The notes beneath the pieces were generated by a model, which saw only the letters and a list, made by a program, of their open reading frames with translations, did no database searches and was not told where the DNA came from. Shown here one piece after another: positions 6,046 through 12,374 of a stretch of 14,631 nt of DNA. Numbering within the stretch: position 1 is the stretch's first letter; the number at the start of each line of letters is the position of its first letter. The position numbers and the translations under genes are program-made. Source of the DNA: an uncultured Pirellulales bacterium (GTDB taxonomy: Bacteria; Planctomycetota; Planctomycetia; Pirellulales; Lacipirellulaceae); the NCBI GenBank assembly GCA_947258835.1, contig CAMYJY010000028.1, positions 1 through 14,631 on the forward strand. The letters run 5' to 3'.

Positions 6046-7767
6046 ATGAATCCATCACGACACGAACCGCACCCCGCGCAGGGGCTGACGCCGCAGCAAT
6101 GCGCCAAATTGCTAATCCGATATTGGCCTCGTTGGGTGTTGCTAATGCTCGGGTGCATCCTCGTCGCTGCCGGCTATGCCGCGGTGATGCCGCGTTACTG
6201 GGAAGCGTCGCAAGCCTTGGTCGTCCGCAGTGAAGTGTCGACCCCCGGCTCAAGCAGCCCCGGAAAATTTGCGGACTTGTACGAGATGCGGAGTTTTCAG
6301 GAAACCATTCTAGAACTTGTCAAAAGTCAGCACGTGATTTCCGCCACACTGCAAGCGGTAGCCGGTGCCCCTCCGGAAGTGGAGCCTACCGCACCGCAGG
6401 CTCGTGAGCTGGAAGATTTTCGTCAGCGGCTCCAGATGTCGCCTCCCCAGGGAGCGGAGTTCGGCAAGACCGAGGTGTTTTACTTGCAGGTGCAAGATGA
6501 GCAGCCCGAGCGGGCAATCCAATTGGTCGCTGAACTCTGCCGGCAGCTCGATAGCCGCCTGCGGCAATTGCGTCAGGAGCAAGCCCGGAGCTTAGAGGCG
6601 GAATTGCAGGAACAGGTGAAGTTGGCCGCCAGCACGCATGACCAAGAGACGGCCAAGCTGACTGCGTTTGAGATTTCCGTAGGGTCGGACTTGGGCGAAC
6701 TGCGGACGCTTAATGCCTCGTATAGCGGACAAAGCGATCTGCGTCAGCGGGTCACGGCCCTGGAAGAGGCCACGCTCCAGGCAGGCCAACAGGTTCGCGA
6801 TGCGGAGCATTTGGTGCGTGAACTGCAGCGGGCCTCCCAAGATCCGCAACAACTGGTCGCCTTGCCAAATAGTTTGCTCTTGTCGCAGCCAACACTGCGT
6901 CAGCTGAAGGACGGATTGGTCGACGCCCAGCTGCGGGCTGCTCGTTTGGTGGGCACCCACACGTCCACGCACCCTGCGGTGACCGCGGCAGACCAGGCCG
7001 TGCAAAAAATTCGTGGCGATTTGCATGCTGAATTGCAGGTGGCCATTCAAGGTTTGCAGATCGAGGTGGGACTGAGTAAAAATCGTTGGTCCAATTTAAG
7101 CCAGCAGACGACGCGCGCCACAGAGCGGTTGCATCGTTTGGCCGTACTGCGGGCCCCGTATGCCAATCATGTCTCGGCGGCTGAAAACAGTCGTCAGGTT
7201 TTGGATCAAGCCCGCAAGCAACTGGGCGAGGTCCGCGCGGCCTTGGCGTCGGCCCGTGAAGTGAGCCTGGTGCGTCCCCTGGATGCACCCGAAACCGGAA
7301 CCCATCCTGTCGGTTTGAGCCGTGCTGCGGTCGTGCTGCTAGGGGCTGTGGGCGGTTGCATCTTGGGTTTGGGGTGCCTGTTCTTGTCCGTGCCGCCGCC
7401 TGGGGAGCCTCCTGCTGTGTCCACGGCGACTGCTGAGCGGTCCAGCACCTGGCCTGCCGACGGGTGTGCCGCGGAGGTTGAATCAAACATGCCTGCTGCG
7501 GCGCCACCGGCTGCTCCGCCCGCCACATCGGACACTCCATCGCACGCGTTTCCCGTGACAGCCGCGGCCCAACACGCCGTAGGACAAACGCTTCCCATCC
7601 AGCTGACTCCAGACGGTTCTGTGGATGCAGCGCCAAACGTGGCTGCGTTGATTGCCGAAATCACCGCGGCTGTTTCCTCCGAGATGGGGCTTCCCGCCGA
7701 GGAGCAGCCCACCCAGTCCACCCCTTCAGGTCCTCGATTGTTTAATCGCCCACCAGCAAAAAAATAA
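6046..7767 (+). CDS. Wzz-like polysaccharide chain-length / co-polymerase protein
   Basis: 573-aa inner-membrane protein of the polysaccharide co-polymerase type. The architecture is visible: a cytoplasmic N-terminus, a first membrane helix at about 29-48, and a long periplasmic part (about 50-420) rich in coiled-coil heptads and Gln/Glu (170-270 and 320-405). A Pro-containing stretch PLDAPETGTHP (411-421) precedes the second membrane helix (about 424-449). The family normally sets chain length together with Wzy. Residues 450-573 form a Pro/Ala/Thr-rich tail with no Walker or tyrosine-kinase motifs, so this is not a fused Wzc. The wzy-like gene follows 305 nt later but has its own leader. The start lacks a clear Shine-Dalgarno sequence; no better start is apparent downstream before the first membrane helix. 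Confidence 0.85.
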   Translation: MNPSRHEPHPAQGLTPQQCAKLLIRYWPRWVLLMLGCILVAAGYAAVMPRYWEASQALVVRSEVSTPGSSSPGKFADLYEMRSFQETILELVKSQHVISATLQAVAGAPPEVEPTAPQARELEDFRQRLQMSPPQGAEFGKTEVFYLQVQDEQPERAIQLVAELCRQLDSRLRQLRQEQARSLEAELQEQVKLAASTHDQETAKLTAFEISVGSDLGELRTLNASYSGQSDLRQRVTALEEATLQAGQQVRDAEHLVRELQRASQDPQQLVALPNSLLLSQPTLRQLKDGLVDAQLRAARLVGTHTSTHPAVTAADQAVQKIRGDLHAELQVAIQGLQIEVGLSKNRWSNLSQQTTRATERLHRLAVLRAPYANHVSAAENSRQVLDQARKQLGEVRAALASAREVSLVRPLDAPETGTHPVGLSRAAVVLLGAVGGCILGLGCLFLSVPPPGEPPAVSTATAERSSTWPADGCAAEVESNMPAAAPPAAPPATSDTPSHAFPVTAAAQHAVGQTLPIQLTPDGSVDAAPNVAALIAEITAAVSSEMGLPAEEQPTQSTPSGPRLFNRPPAKK

Positions 7768-7772
7768 GAAAG

Positions 7773-7815
7773 TCAGTCGTTCCAAATTTGGCCGATGCAG
7801 CCGGGGGCGAGCAAA
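7773..7815 (+). repeat. Dispersed 43-nt repeat, copy 1
   Basis: Starts six bases after the wzz-like stop. Its core CGTTCCAAATTTGGCC is exact, and the rest (GATGCAGCCG...CGAGCAAA) is similar, in the minus-strand sequence at 10991-11032. It contains the palindrome CCAAATTTGG. Function unknown. Confidence 0.65.
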
Positions 7816-7834
7816 GTGCTACTTGCTAAAAACT

Positions 7835-7999
7835 CAAACTGAAAACAAGGCTTCCATGAAGCCGGTAAAGCCCGGGAAATAAGACTATCTTCCCGCACCG
7901 CGGCGGCTCACAACAAATACAGGCCGGGAAGTCACTGGAGCGGGCTTTTCCGGCCCAAATCGGCCAGCACGAGGGATACCTATTTTCACTTTGAGTAAA
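7835..7999 (+). promoter_or_regulatory. Conserved EPS leader element, copy in front of the wzy-like gene
   Basis: Begins CAAACTGAAAACAAGGC, then forms a perfect GGCTTC/CAT/GAAGCC hairpin. This is followed by CCGGTAAAGCCCGGGAA with a facing TTCCC, and GCGGCGGCTC. The second half holds TTTTCCGGCCCAAATCGGCC and ends TTTTCACTTTGAGTAAA. The same blocks occur in the same order in the flippase leader (3107-3272, minus strand). About 70 nt separate it from the start codon. It fills most of the 305-nt gap between the wzz-like and wzy-like genes. Confidence 0.6.
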
Positions 8000-8072
8000 A
8001 ACGTCGATCCTCGGGCGGCTTATCGCCCCGGTTCCTGGTGAGAACGGTGAAGTACTGAAAGTGGAACTCCAC

Positions 8073-9506
8073 ATGCCCATTCTCTTACTCATCGGTGCGT
8101 TGGCGGCAACTGTGTGGGCCTTGGTCTATCTGCGTTACGGTTCGTTGCTGCTGTGCGGCACGGCCTTTGTCTTGTTGGGGTATGTATTCACCAATAATTT
8201 TTGGCAGTTCGATGTGGGACCCGTTTCCCTCAATTGTGCGCGGGTTCTGCTGGTGGGCTTGGTATTGCTGTTGCTATGCCGGTGGTGGCAAGGGCAGCTA
8301 CCGCTACGTCCGCTGCAGGGGGCCGATTGGATTGGCCTGTTGCTGCTGGGGTATCTCGCGGTGCGCTTCTTGCTGACACCTGCGGCACCCGTGGCAGGGG
8401 CCAGTGCGCCGCCAGGCTGGCGGTTGGTAGCCAGTTTTTTCATGCCGGCGGCTTTGTACGTGGCGGTGCGCGGTGCTGAACTGACCGAGCGGCAGTGGCG
8501 GTGGGTGCTGGGGTGCCTGAGTGGACTGGGCGTGTATTTGGCCGTCACGGGCGTGGCCGAGGTGCATGGCCACTGGTGGGCCGTGTTTCCCCAGTTCATT
8601 GCCGACCCGGATTTGGGAACTCATTTTGGGCGCGCCCGGGGACCTGCCCTGCTGTCAGTCAGTTTGGGAGTGTATCTGGCGATTTGTTTGTGGGCGACCT
8701 GGTTTCTCTGGGGCTGCGCCGGGCGCACCCAACGTGTGCTCCTTGGTGCGGCGCTGGTTGTGATGGTGGTGGGCCTGTATTACACCTACACGCGTTCGAC
8801 TTGGTTGGGGCTGTTGGCGGGCTGCGCGGTGGTGGCCTGGTGGCGCTTGCCCCGTAGTTGGCGGCCTGTATTTTTGACCGGTGTGCTCGGGTTGGGCTTG
8901 GTGGGAACCATCGCGGTTGGTGAGCAGATTGTCCACCTAGGGCGGCAAGATACGGATGGCTCCTCCAGTCATTCGGTCTCGCAGCGGGCTTCCTTTGCCT
9001 ACGTGTCGCTGCGCATGTTTGTCGACCGTCCGCTGTGGGGCTGCGGCTTTGGGCGATTTTACGATGCCAAGCTGCCCTATTTGTCCGATCGCAGTCAGCC
9101 CATTGAATTGGAATCGCTGCGCAATTTAGATCATCACAATACATTTTTAAGCGTGCTGGTTGAAACCGGCTTGGTGGGCTTTACGCTTTTCGTGGCGTTG
9201 CTGCTGGCTTGGGCGCGGGCGGCCTGTCATGGGGTGCGCGATTCCCAAGCGCCACCTTGGGTACGGTGTCAGGGGCTGTTTGCCCTGGCAGTCCTCACGA
9301 CCTATGGGGTCAACGCCATGTTTCACGATTTGACGCTCTCGCCCAACGAGCAATGGCTCTTGTGCCTCTCGTTGGGCGTGACGATGGGCCTGCTCAGCAT
9401 GGCCCGTAGAGCAGCCGCTGCGCCCGTCCAGCACTCCGCTAGTCTGCCGGACGTATGGCAGCCGTCCCCGCGGGCCGCGATGGAGGATCCGCGTGCATTC
9501 TGCTAG
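8073..9506 (+). CDS. Wzy / O-antigen ligase-type membrane protein
   Basis: About 477-aa polytopic inner-membrane protein of the O-antigen polymerase/ligase (Wzy_C) type. About 12 hydrophobic segments are visible. A large periplasmic loop carries the motif HHNTFLSVLVETG, matching the conserved region of the family. Its expected role is joining undecaprenyl-linked repeat units in the periplasm, with length set by the neighbouring Wzz-like protein. A ligase role cannot be excluded. I chose the ATG at 8073; an in-frame GTG at 8061 would add four residues and has GGTGA upstream. Its 3' end overlaps the GT26 gene by 14 nt, showing translational coupling. Confidence 0.87.
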   Translation: MPILLLIGALAATVWALVYLRYGSLLLCGTAFVLLGYVFTNNFWQFDVGPVSLNCARVLLVGLVLLLLCRWWQGQLPLRPLQGADWIGLLLLGYLAVRFLLTPAAPVAGASAPPGWRLVASFFMPAALYVAVRGAELTERQWRWVLGCLSGLGVYLAVTGVAEVHGHWWAVFPQFIADPDLGTHFGRARGPALLSVSLGVYLAICLWATWFLWGCAGRTQRVLLGAALVVMVVGLYYTYTRSTWLGLLAGCAVVAWWRLPRSWRPVFLTGVLGLGLVGTIAVGEQIVHLGRQDTDGSSSHSVSQRASFAYVSLRMFVDRPLWGCGFGRFYDAKLPYLSDRSQPIELESLRNLDHHNTFLSVLVETGLVGFTLFVALLLAWARAACHGVRDSQAPPWVRCQGLFALAVLTTYGVNAMFHDLTLSPNEQWLLCLSLGVTMGLLSMARRAAAAPVQHSASLPDVWQPSPRAAMEDPRAFC

Positions 9507-10332
9507 CCCCATGCGAGTCCCTGCGGTGTCGTCCATCTCCCTGTTCGGGATGCGGATCGATGCGACCGATATGTGCGGTGCGGTACAGGTCATCCGGCAA
9601 TGGTGTGCATCTCCGCGGGCCGCGACGTGTCGTTATGTCGTGACGCCCAATGTGGATCACACGGTGATGTATCAAACCAACGCCGCCCTCCGCGAGGCGT
9701 ATGCCGGTGCCTCGCTGGTCTTGGCCGACGGAGCCCCGGTCGTTCTGACGGCACGAATGTTGGGTCGGGCCCTACCCCAACGGGTGGCGGGCAGCGACTT
9801 GGTACCGGCACTCTTTGAGTCGGTCTCACGCGAATCACCCACCGCTCACAAGCTACGTGTGTTTCTGTTGGGGGCCGCGCCCGGGGTGGGCAAGCGCGCG
9901 GCCCAGGCCATTGGCCAGCGCTGGTCCGGGGTGGAAATTGTGGGTACGTATTCGCCCCCGCTTGGTTTTGAGGATGACGACCAGGAGAATGATAAAATTT
10001 TTACCATGGTCAGCGAGGCGCACCCCCAGTTGTTGTTGATTGGTCTGGGCGCCCCCAAACAAGAGCTGTGGGTCAGTCGCCATGCTGCCGAGTTGGAGGC
10101 TCGCGTGGCACTCTGCGTGGGCGCGACGATCGATTTTTTGGCCGGTGAAAAATGCCGTGCACCACGTTGGCTGCAACGTTTGGGTCTGGAATGGCTGCAT
10201 CGCTTGGCCAGCGAGCCTACGCGTCTGGCGGGGCGCTATCTGCGGGACGCGTGGATTTTCCCACAGCTCGTCTGGCGCGAGTGGCGTCGCGGGCAGCGAC
10301 CGCGGAAGCAAGCAAGGGTTGATGGCACATGA
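9493..10332 (+). CDS. WecG/TagA/CpsF-family (GT26) glycosyltransferase
   Basis: 279-aa GT26 glycosyltransferase, a membrane-associated enzyme that usually adds the second sugar to an undecaprenyl-diphosphate-linked primer. Family features are TPNVDH (51-56), ADGAPVV (78-84), GLGAPKQE (184-191) and the C-terminal stretch FLAGEKCRAPRWLQRLGLEW (215-234). The C-terminus ends in a basic tail. The GTG start is supported by a strong GGAGG at 9482-9486, six bases upstream, and it overlaps the end of the wzy-like gene. Donor sugar (UDP-ManNAc, UDP-ManNAcA or another) cannot be deduced. No terminator is evident after it. Confidence 0.93.
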   Translation: MHSASPMRVPAVSSISLFGMRIDATDMCGAVQVIRQWCASPRAATCRYVVTPNVDHTVMYQTNAALREAYAGASLVLADGAPVVLTARMLGRALPQRVAGSDLVPALFESVSRESPTAHKLRVFLLGAAPGVGKRAAQAIGQRWSGVEIVGTYSPPLGFEDDDQENDKIFTMVSEAHPQLLLIGLGAPKQELWVSRHAAELEARVALCVGATIDFLAGEKCRAPRWLQRLGLEWLHRLASEPTRLAGRYLRDAWIFPQLVWREWRRGQRPRKQARVDGT

Positions 10333-10457
10333 GCACTCCAACCTGACGTAAAACGGGTGGCAGCGGGAGAGTGTGCGATGCAGAAAAGAATTCTTGGGTG
10401 GCACCCAACGCTGTCCAACGCTGGTAACGATTTTGTGGGCAGTGACGGGGGGGGGCA

Positions 10458-10484
10458 GTCATTCCCGCGCAGGCGGGAATCCAG
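10458..10484 (+). repeat. REP hairpin GTCATTCCCGCGCAGGCGGG, unit 1
   Basis: Perfect 8-bp stem ATTCCCGC/GCGGGAAT with a 4-nt loop. An identical 27-nt copy lies at 10526-10552 and an inverted relative at 10572-10595. Bases 10333-10457, between the GT26 gene and this unit, show no gene. Confidence 0.9.
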
Positions 10485-10525
10485 TGTTCAAGCGATGATG
10501 GTGCAGACCAACCTGTTTGGGGGCA

Positions 10526-10552
10526 GTCATTCCCGCGCAGGCGGGAATCCAG
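10526..10552 (+). repeat. REP hairpin, unit 2
   Basis: Identical to 10458-10484 over 27 nt and also preceded by GGGGGCA, so the repeated block is slightly longer than the hairpin. The spacer between units 1 and 2 is 41 nt. Confidence 0.9.
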
Positions 10553-10571
10553 TAGCAGTGCCAGTGGGCTA

Positions 10572-10595
10572 GATTCCCGCTTGCGCGGGAATGAC
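10572..10595 (-). repeat. REP hairpin, unit 3 (inverted)
   Basis: Inverted copy with the same ATTCCCGC/GCGGGAAT stem and a TTGC loop. Its outer edge is the point where the vapC reading frame on the minus strand loses its homology, so the REP array interrupts that gene. Confidence 0.9.
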
Positions 10596-10596
10596 G

Positions 10597-10644
10597 CAGG
10601 AGAATTTCTGAAAGGATGTCCGTATCAAGCAGAGTTTTATCCAT
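10597..10644 (-). pseudogene. Truncated PIN-domain toxin (vapC remnant)
   Basis: Only the first ~16 codons survive: MDKTLLDTDILSEIL is the typical start of a PIN-domain VapC ribonuclease and holds the first catalytic aspartate (LLDTD). The ATG overlaps the stop of the VapB-like gene by 8 nt (ATGGATAA), the normal coupling of such modules. Homology then stops at the REP unit 10572-10595. The frame stays open through the REPs to about 10459, but encodes only repeat-derived residues. The acidic residues needed downstream for catalysis are missing, so the product cannot be an active toxin. Confidence 0.8.
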
Positions 10645-10879
10645 CCGAGTCAACCCTCAGCGGGTCTCTTTCCCGTGCGGCATAGGCGTTTGCCACAACT
10701 TCGTCTAGGAGGTTTGCCTCGTCAGCCATGCCCCCAATGATTGGATAAGATTGTGATTTTTTTGCGATCCTTGCGTTTGACAAGAGATGCGCGCGCACGA
10801 ACTCTTCGACCGTCATCCCTTCGGAGGATGCAGCCTCTATAAGTTGCCTCGCAGTGTTTTCATCTAATTCCAGTACCAT
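10637..10879 (-). CDS. VapB-like antitoxin, toxin partner truncated
   Basis: 80-aa protein. The N-terminal half, with MVLELDENTARQLIEAA and MTVEEFVRAHL (22-32), fits a ribbon-helix-helix DNA-binding fold. The C-terminal part, with ADEANLLDEVVANAYAARER (52-71) and DPLRV, resembles the toxin-binding tail of VapB-type antitoxins. It should neutralise the PIN toxin encoded immediately downstream and repress its own operon, but that toxin gene is cut after about 15 codons. No strong Shine-Dalgarno sequence is seen. The gene is therefore an orphan antitoxin; it might still bind other promoters or toxins. Confidence 0.7.
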   Translation of the reverse strand: MVLELDENTARQLIEAASSEGMTVEEFVRAHLLSNARIAKKSQSYPIIGGMADEANLLDEVVANAYAARERDPLRVDSDG

Positions 10880-10892
10880 ACGAACAAGCGCA

Positions 10893-10991
10893 CTACGAAG
10901 ATTTTGTTAATTCGGGACCTACATCAATCAGTAGGTCAACATCGCTGGCAGGTCCGGCATCTCCTCTGGCCATGGATTCGAACACACGGAT
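10893..10991 (-). pseudogene. Fragment of a minimal nucleotidyltransferase (MNT-type)
   Basis: 33 codons translate to a segment with ESMARG, ASDVDLLIDVGP and a quick stop. This matches the core motif of minimal nucleotidyltransferases (GSxARGx(n)SDxDLLV), which are often antitoxins of HEPN toxins. The SDVD metal-binding pair is kept, but the usual GS is ES. A stop codon (10992-10994) sits directly before the fragment. The protein ends seven codons after the motif, so neither end of the gene is present. No HEPN gene is visible nearby. Confidence 0.65.
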
Positions 10992-11032
10992 TTACTCGGG
11001 TCGGCTTCATTGGCCAAATTTGGAACGACTGA
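10991..11032 (-). repeat. Dispersed 43-nt repeat, copy 2
   Basis: Minus-strand copy of 7773-7815, with an exact core of 21 nt including CGTTCCAAATTTGGCC. It abuts the nucleotidyltransferase fragment at its upstream end. Bases 11033-11124 between it and the BrnA-like stop show no recognisable feature. Confidence 0.65.
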
Positions 11033-11124
11033 AATTAATTATACTCCGCGCTATTCGACCAACCACGCATTAGCGAAAAATACCAAACACGCCCCGTGAA
11101 TGGCGGGTCAACTGCAGCTTCTTG

Positions 11125-11343
11125 TTATCCCGCGTTTGGAGAGTCGATCTGTGAAAGATGAGATCGCAATGCATTATTCACAGAAACTGCATCAGGAAAA
11201 TGCTTGGCGACATCCTCATCTAACATGATCACACGGGCGTGCTGCTTGTATCGTCCAGCGTACTTGCCAATCTCAGGATTTGCGCTGCTGGTGAAATCGC
11301 AATCCGAGGGCATTTCTTCAATTTTCGGTTCGCTCTTAGCCAT
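11125..11343 (-). CDS. BrnA-like antitoxin
   Basis: 72-aa protein starting MAKSEPKIEEM. The segment IGKYAGRYKQHARVIMLDEDVAKHFPDAVSVNNAL (24-58, cited by position) fits the short antitoxins that accompany BrnT toxins: a RGKY/GKYA-type linker followed by an RHH-like domain. I chose the ATG at 11343 because it overlaps the stop of the BrnT tail (ATGGCTAA, 8 nt), the standard arrangement for the toxin-first brnTA operon. A longer frame to 11427 exists, but it lies inside the toxin coding sequence. The antitoxin looks complete although its toxin is reduced to a tail. Confidence 0.65.
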   Translation of the reverse strand: MAKSEPKIEEMPSDCDFTSSANPEIGKYAGRYKQHARVIMLDEDVAKHFPDAVSVNNALRSHLSQIDSPNAG

Positions 11344-11431
11344 TTGGATATGCTTTCGATTCAGCATTGTTGGCAGGTCGGGCTCCGATAATGCGGATAC
11401 GCTCCCCGCGATCGGTATGCCACACAACTAC
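11336..11431 (-). pseudogene. BrnT toxin C-terminal remnant
   Basis: In this frame the codons read VVVWHTDRGERIRIIGARPA, then NNAESKAYPNG and stop. This corresponds to the last ~30 residues of BrnT ribonuclease toxins (typically VVVHTxRGxRIRIISARxAxxxER..Y). Everything upstream is missing; the preceding codon is a TAG, and the sequence beyond is a PIN-domain remnant. The normal overlap with the BrnA-like gene is kept. Confidence 0.7.
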
Positions 11432-11436
11432 CTATT

Positions 11437-11610
11437 CTACCACAATTTGCGAAGCATATAGACCACTTCCACAACGACAGGCCAGCAGGTGTATGCTTTC
11501 CCAACTGGCAGTAACTCCAATGCCGTTTTGCACGATTCGTAGTGCGTATCACGGTCGCTTTAGAAGGCTATGAGAGGTCCTGAATCGACCAACACCGGCT
11601 CATTTAGCAT
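11437..11610 (-). pseudogene. PIN-domain toxin (vapC-like) with early stop and lost 3' half
   Basis: The frame starts MLNEPVLVDSGPLIAF, which is the first strand of a PIN domain with its catalytic Asp. It then has a TAA (11560-11562), and the same frame resumes with SDRDTHYESCKTALELLPVG and TCWPVVVEVVYMLRKLW before a TAG (11437-11439). TWP-xxxE-x(4)LL is characteristic of PIN toxins of the COG2402 type. Its ATG overlaps the end of the upstream antitoxin gene. The 3' half of the PIN domain is gone, and the BrnT tail follows within a few bases. Confidence 0.75.
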
Positions 11611-11851
11611 CCCGCCCGAGCCCTTCGAGATACTTCGGGTTCGTGCTCCAATCTGCTGGAGCGTCCTTGATAGAACCGGCCATACCGCGACGGTTCATCG
11701 CCTCAAAAACGCTGATGTTCTCCACATCGGAACCGTCTTTCAGTGTGGTGCGACGCTCTTCCAAGAGGTCGAGTAACTCGTCTCGCTCCTCGGGCGATAG
11801 CTTGTCAAATTTCTTGGCGAATTCGTCGAAATCGTTCGGGTCAATTGCCAT
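11600..11851 (-). CDS. Antitoxin of the broken PIN module
   Basis: 83-aa acidic protein starting MAIDPNDFDEF. It carries an amphipathic Glu/Asp/Leu-rich helix with SPEERDELLDLLEE (19-32) and a C-terminal DAPADWSTNPKYLEGLGR (63-80). That tail is a recurring feature of small proteins encoded immediately before PIN toxins. It has no obvious DNA-binding motif. The 3' end overlaps the start of the PIN pseudogene. An upstream ATG at 11884 would add 11 residues; I prefer 11851 because the family normally begins near MAxD, but neither start has a strong Shine-Dalgarno sequence. Confidence 0.65.
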   Translation of the reverse strand: MAIDPNDFDEFAKKFDKLSPEERDELLDLLEERRTTLKDGSDVENISVFEAMNRRGMAGSIKDAPADWSTNPKYLEGLGRDAK

Positions 11852-11945
11852 GATTTCGTTTTCCCATGAATTGCATTCCGTCATGACCCAATCGGTCTAA
11901 CTCCAGGCCTCGGAGCGTAGCGGCTCGTCTTCTATGATGCCATAA

Positions 11946-12368
11946 CAATCGGATGCTAGCAAAATACTCTCGATTAGGCCCAAGACTGGGTGTTTCTACA
12001 TAAAGGTACGCTACAACGCCGGTGATGATCGTAAGCGACTCAGCCAATGGCCCCTGCCACGGCCACGACGTTGGTGCGAGTTGGTGAATCAGGCCCAAAC
12101 GGAGGCGGAGTTGAAAGCGATCCGCTTGGCAGTCCAGAAGGGCCAACCTTTTGGAAGTGATGGTGGGTGGGGCAGATGGTGGGGGCAGAGGGTGGGGGGC
12201 ACCAATTGGGGGCCCTCGCTGCAAGAAGGGCCGAGGCGGCGGCACCCTGCGTCCGCGTTAGAAAAGACAACGTCAACTCAGAGCCAGCCCAATGGAGTGG
12301 CTTCGCTGCGATTTTCGATCACGCGGCAGGTAAAAACTTACCTGCCGCTCGCCTTAACGGACGTTTAA
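11946..12368 (+). pseudogene. C-terminal remnant of a REP-associated tyrosine transposase (RAYT)
   Basis: Open frame after a TAA at 11943-11945. From about 12005 it reads VRYNAGDDRKRLSQWPLPRP, then RRWCELVNQAQTEAELKAIR and LAVQKGQPFGSD. That is the standard C-terminal tail of many RAYT proteins (WPLPRPxxWxxxVNxxxTxxELxxxRxxxxRGxPFG). After PFGSD the sequence becomes G-rich and diverges, consistent with a frameshift or decay. The HUH and catalytic Tyr regions are missing. Sequence between 11885 and 11945 shows nothing recognisable. Confidence 0.65.
12323..12348. repeat. Perfect 11-bp-arm hairpin
   Basis: GCGGCAGGTAA, loop AAAC, then TTACCTGCCGC. It lies inside the tail of the RAYT remnant, 27 nt upstream of the parDE -35 box. 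No T-run follows. It may be a REP left by the transposase or a hairpin shielding parDE from upstream transcription. Confidence 0.7.
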
Positions 12369-12374
12369 ACGCCT

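Noticed and set aside
6752..7636. 294-aa open frame on the minus strand opposite the wzz-like gene
   Set aside because: Arg/Pro/Ala-rich, with no recognisable domain. The plus-strand frame has two membrane helices and coiled coils in the expected order.
7835..7911. c-di-GMP-I (GEMM) riboswitch
   Set aside because: AAAGCC and a G-GCGG segment recall GEMM, but the diagnostic GGCAAACC and GACGCAAAGCC segments are missing in all three copies.
10459..10596. Continuation of the vapC frame as a novel 64-aa protein
   Set aside because: Residues beyond codon ~16 are translated REP hairpins (SRASGN, WIPACAGMT), the common artefact of reading through this repeat.
11344..11427. Longer N-terminus of the BrnA-like protein
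   Set aside because: These bases encode the BrnT tail in another frame, and the ATGGCTAA overlap gives a natural antitoxin start at 11343.
12323..12348. Rho-independent terminator
   Set aside because: The stem is strong, but no U-rich tract follows on either strand.
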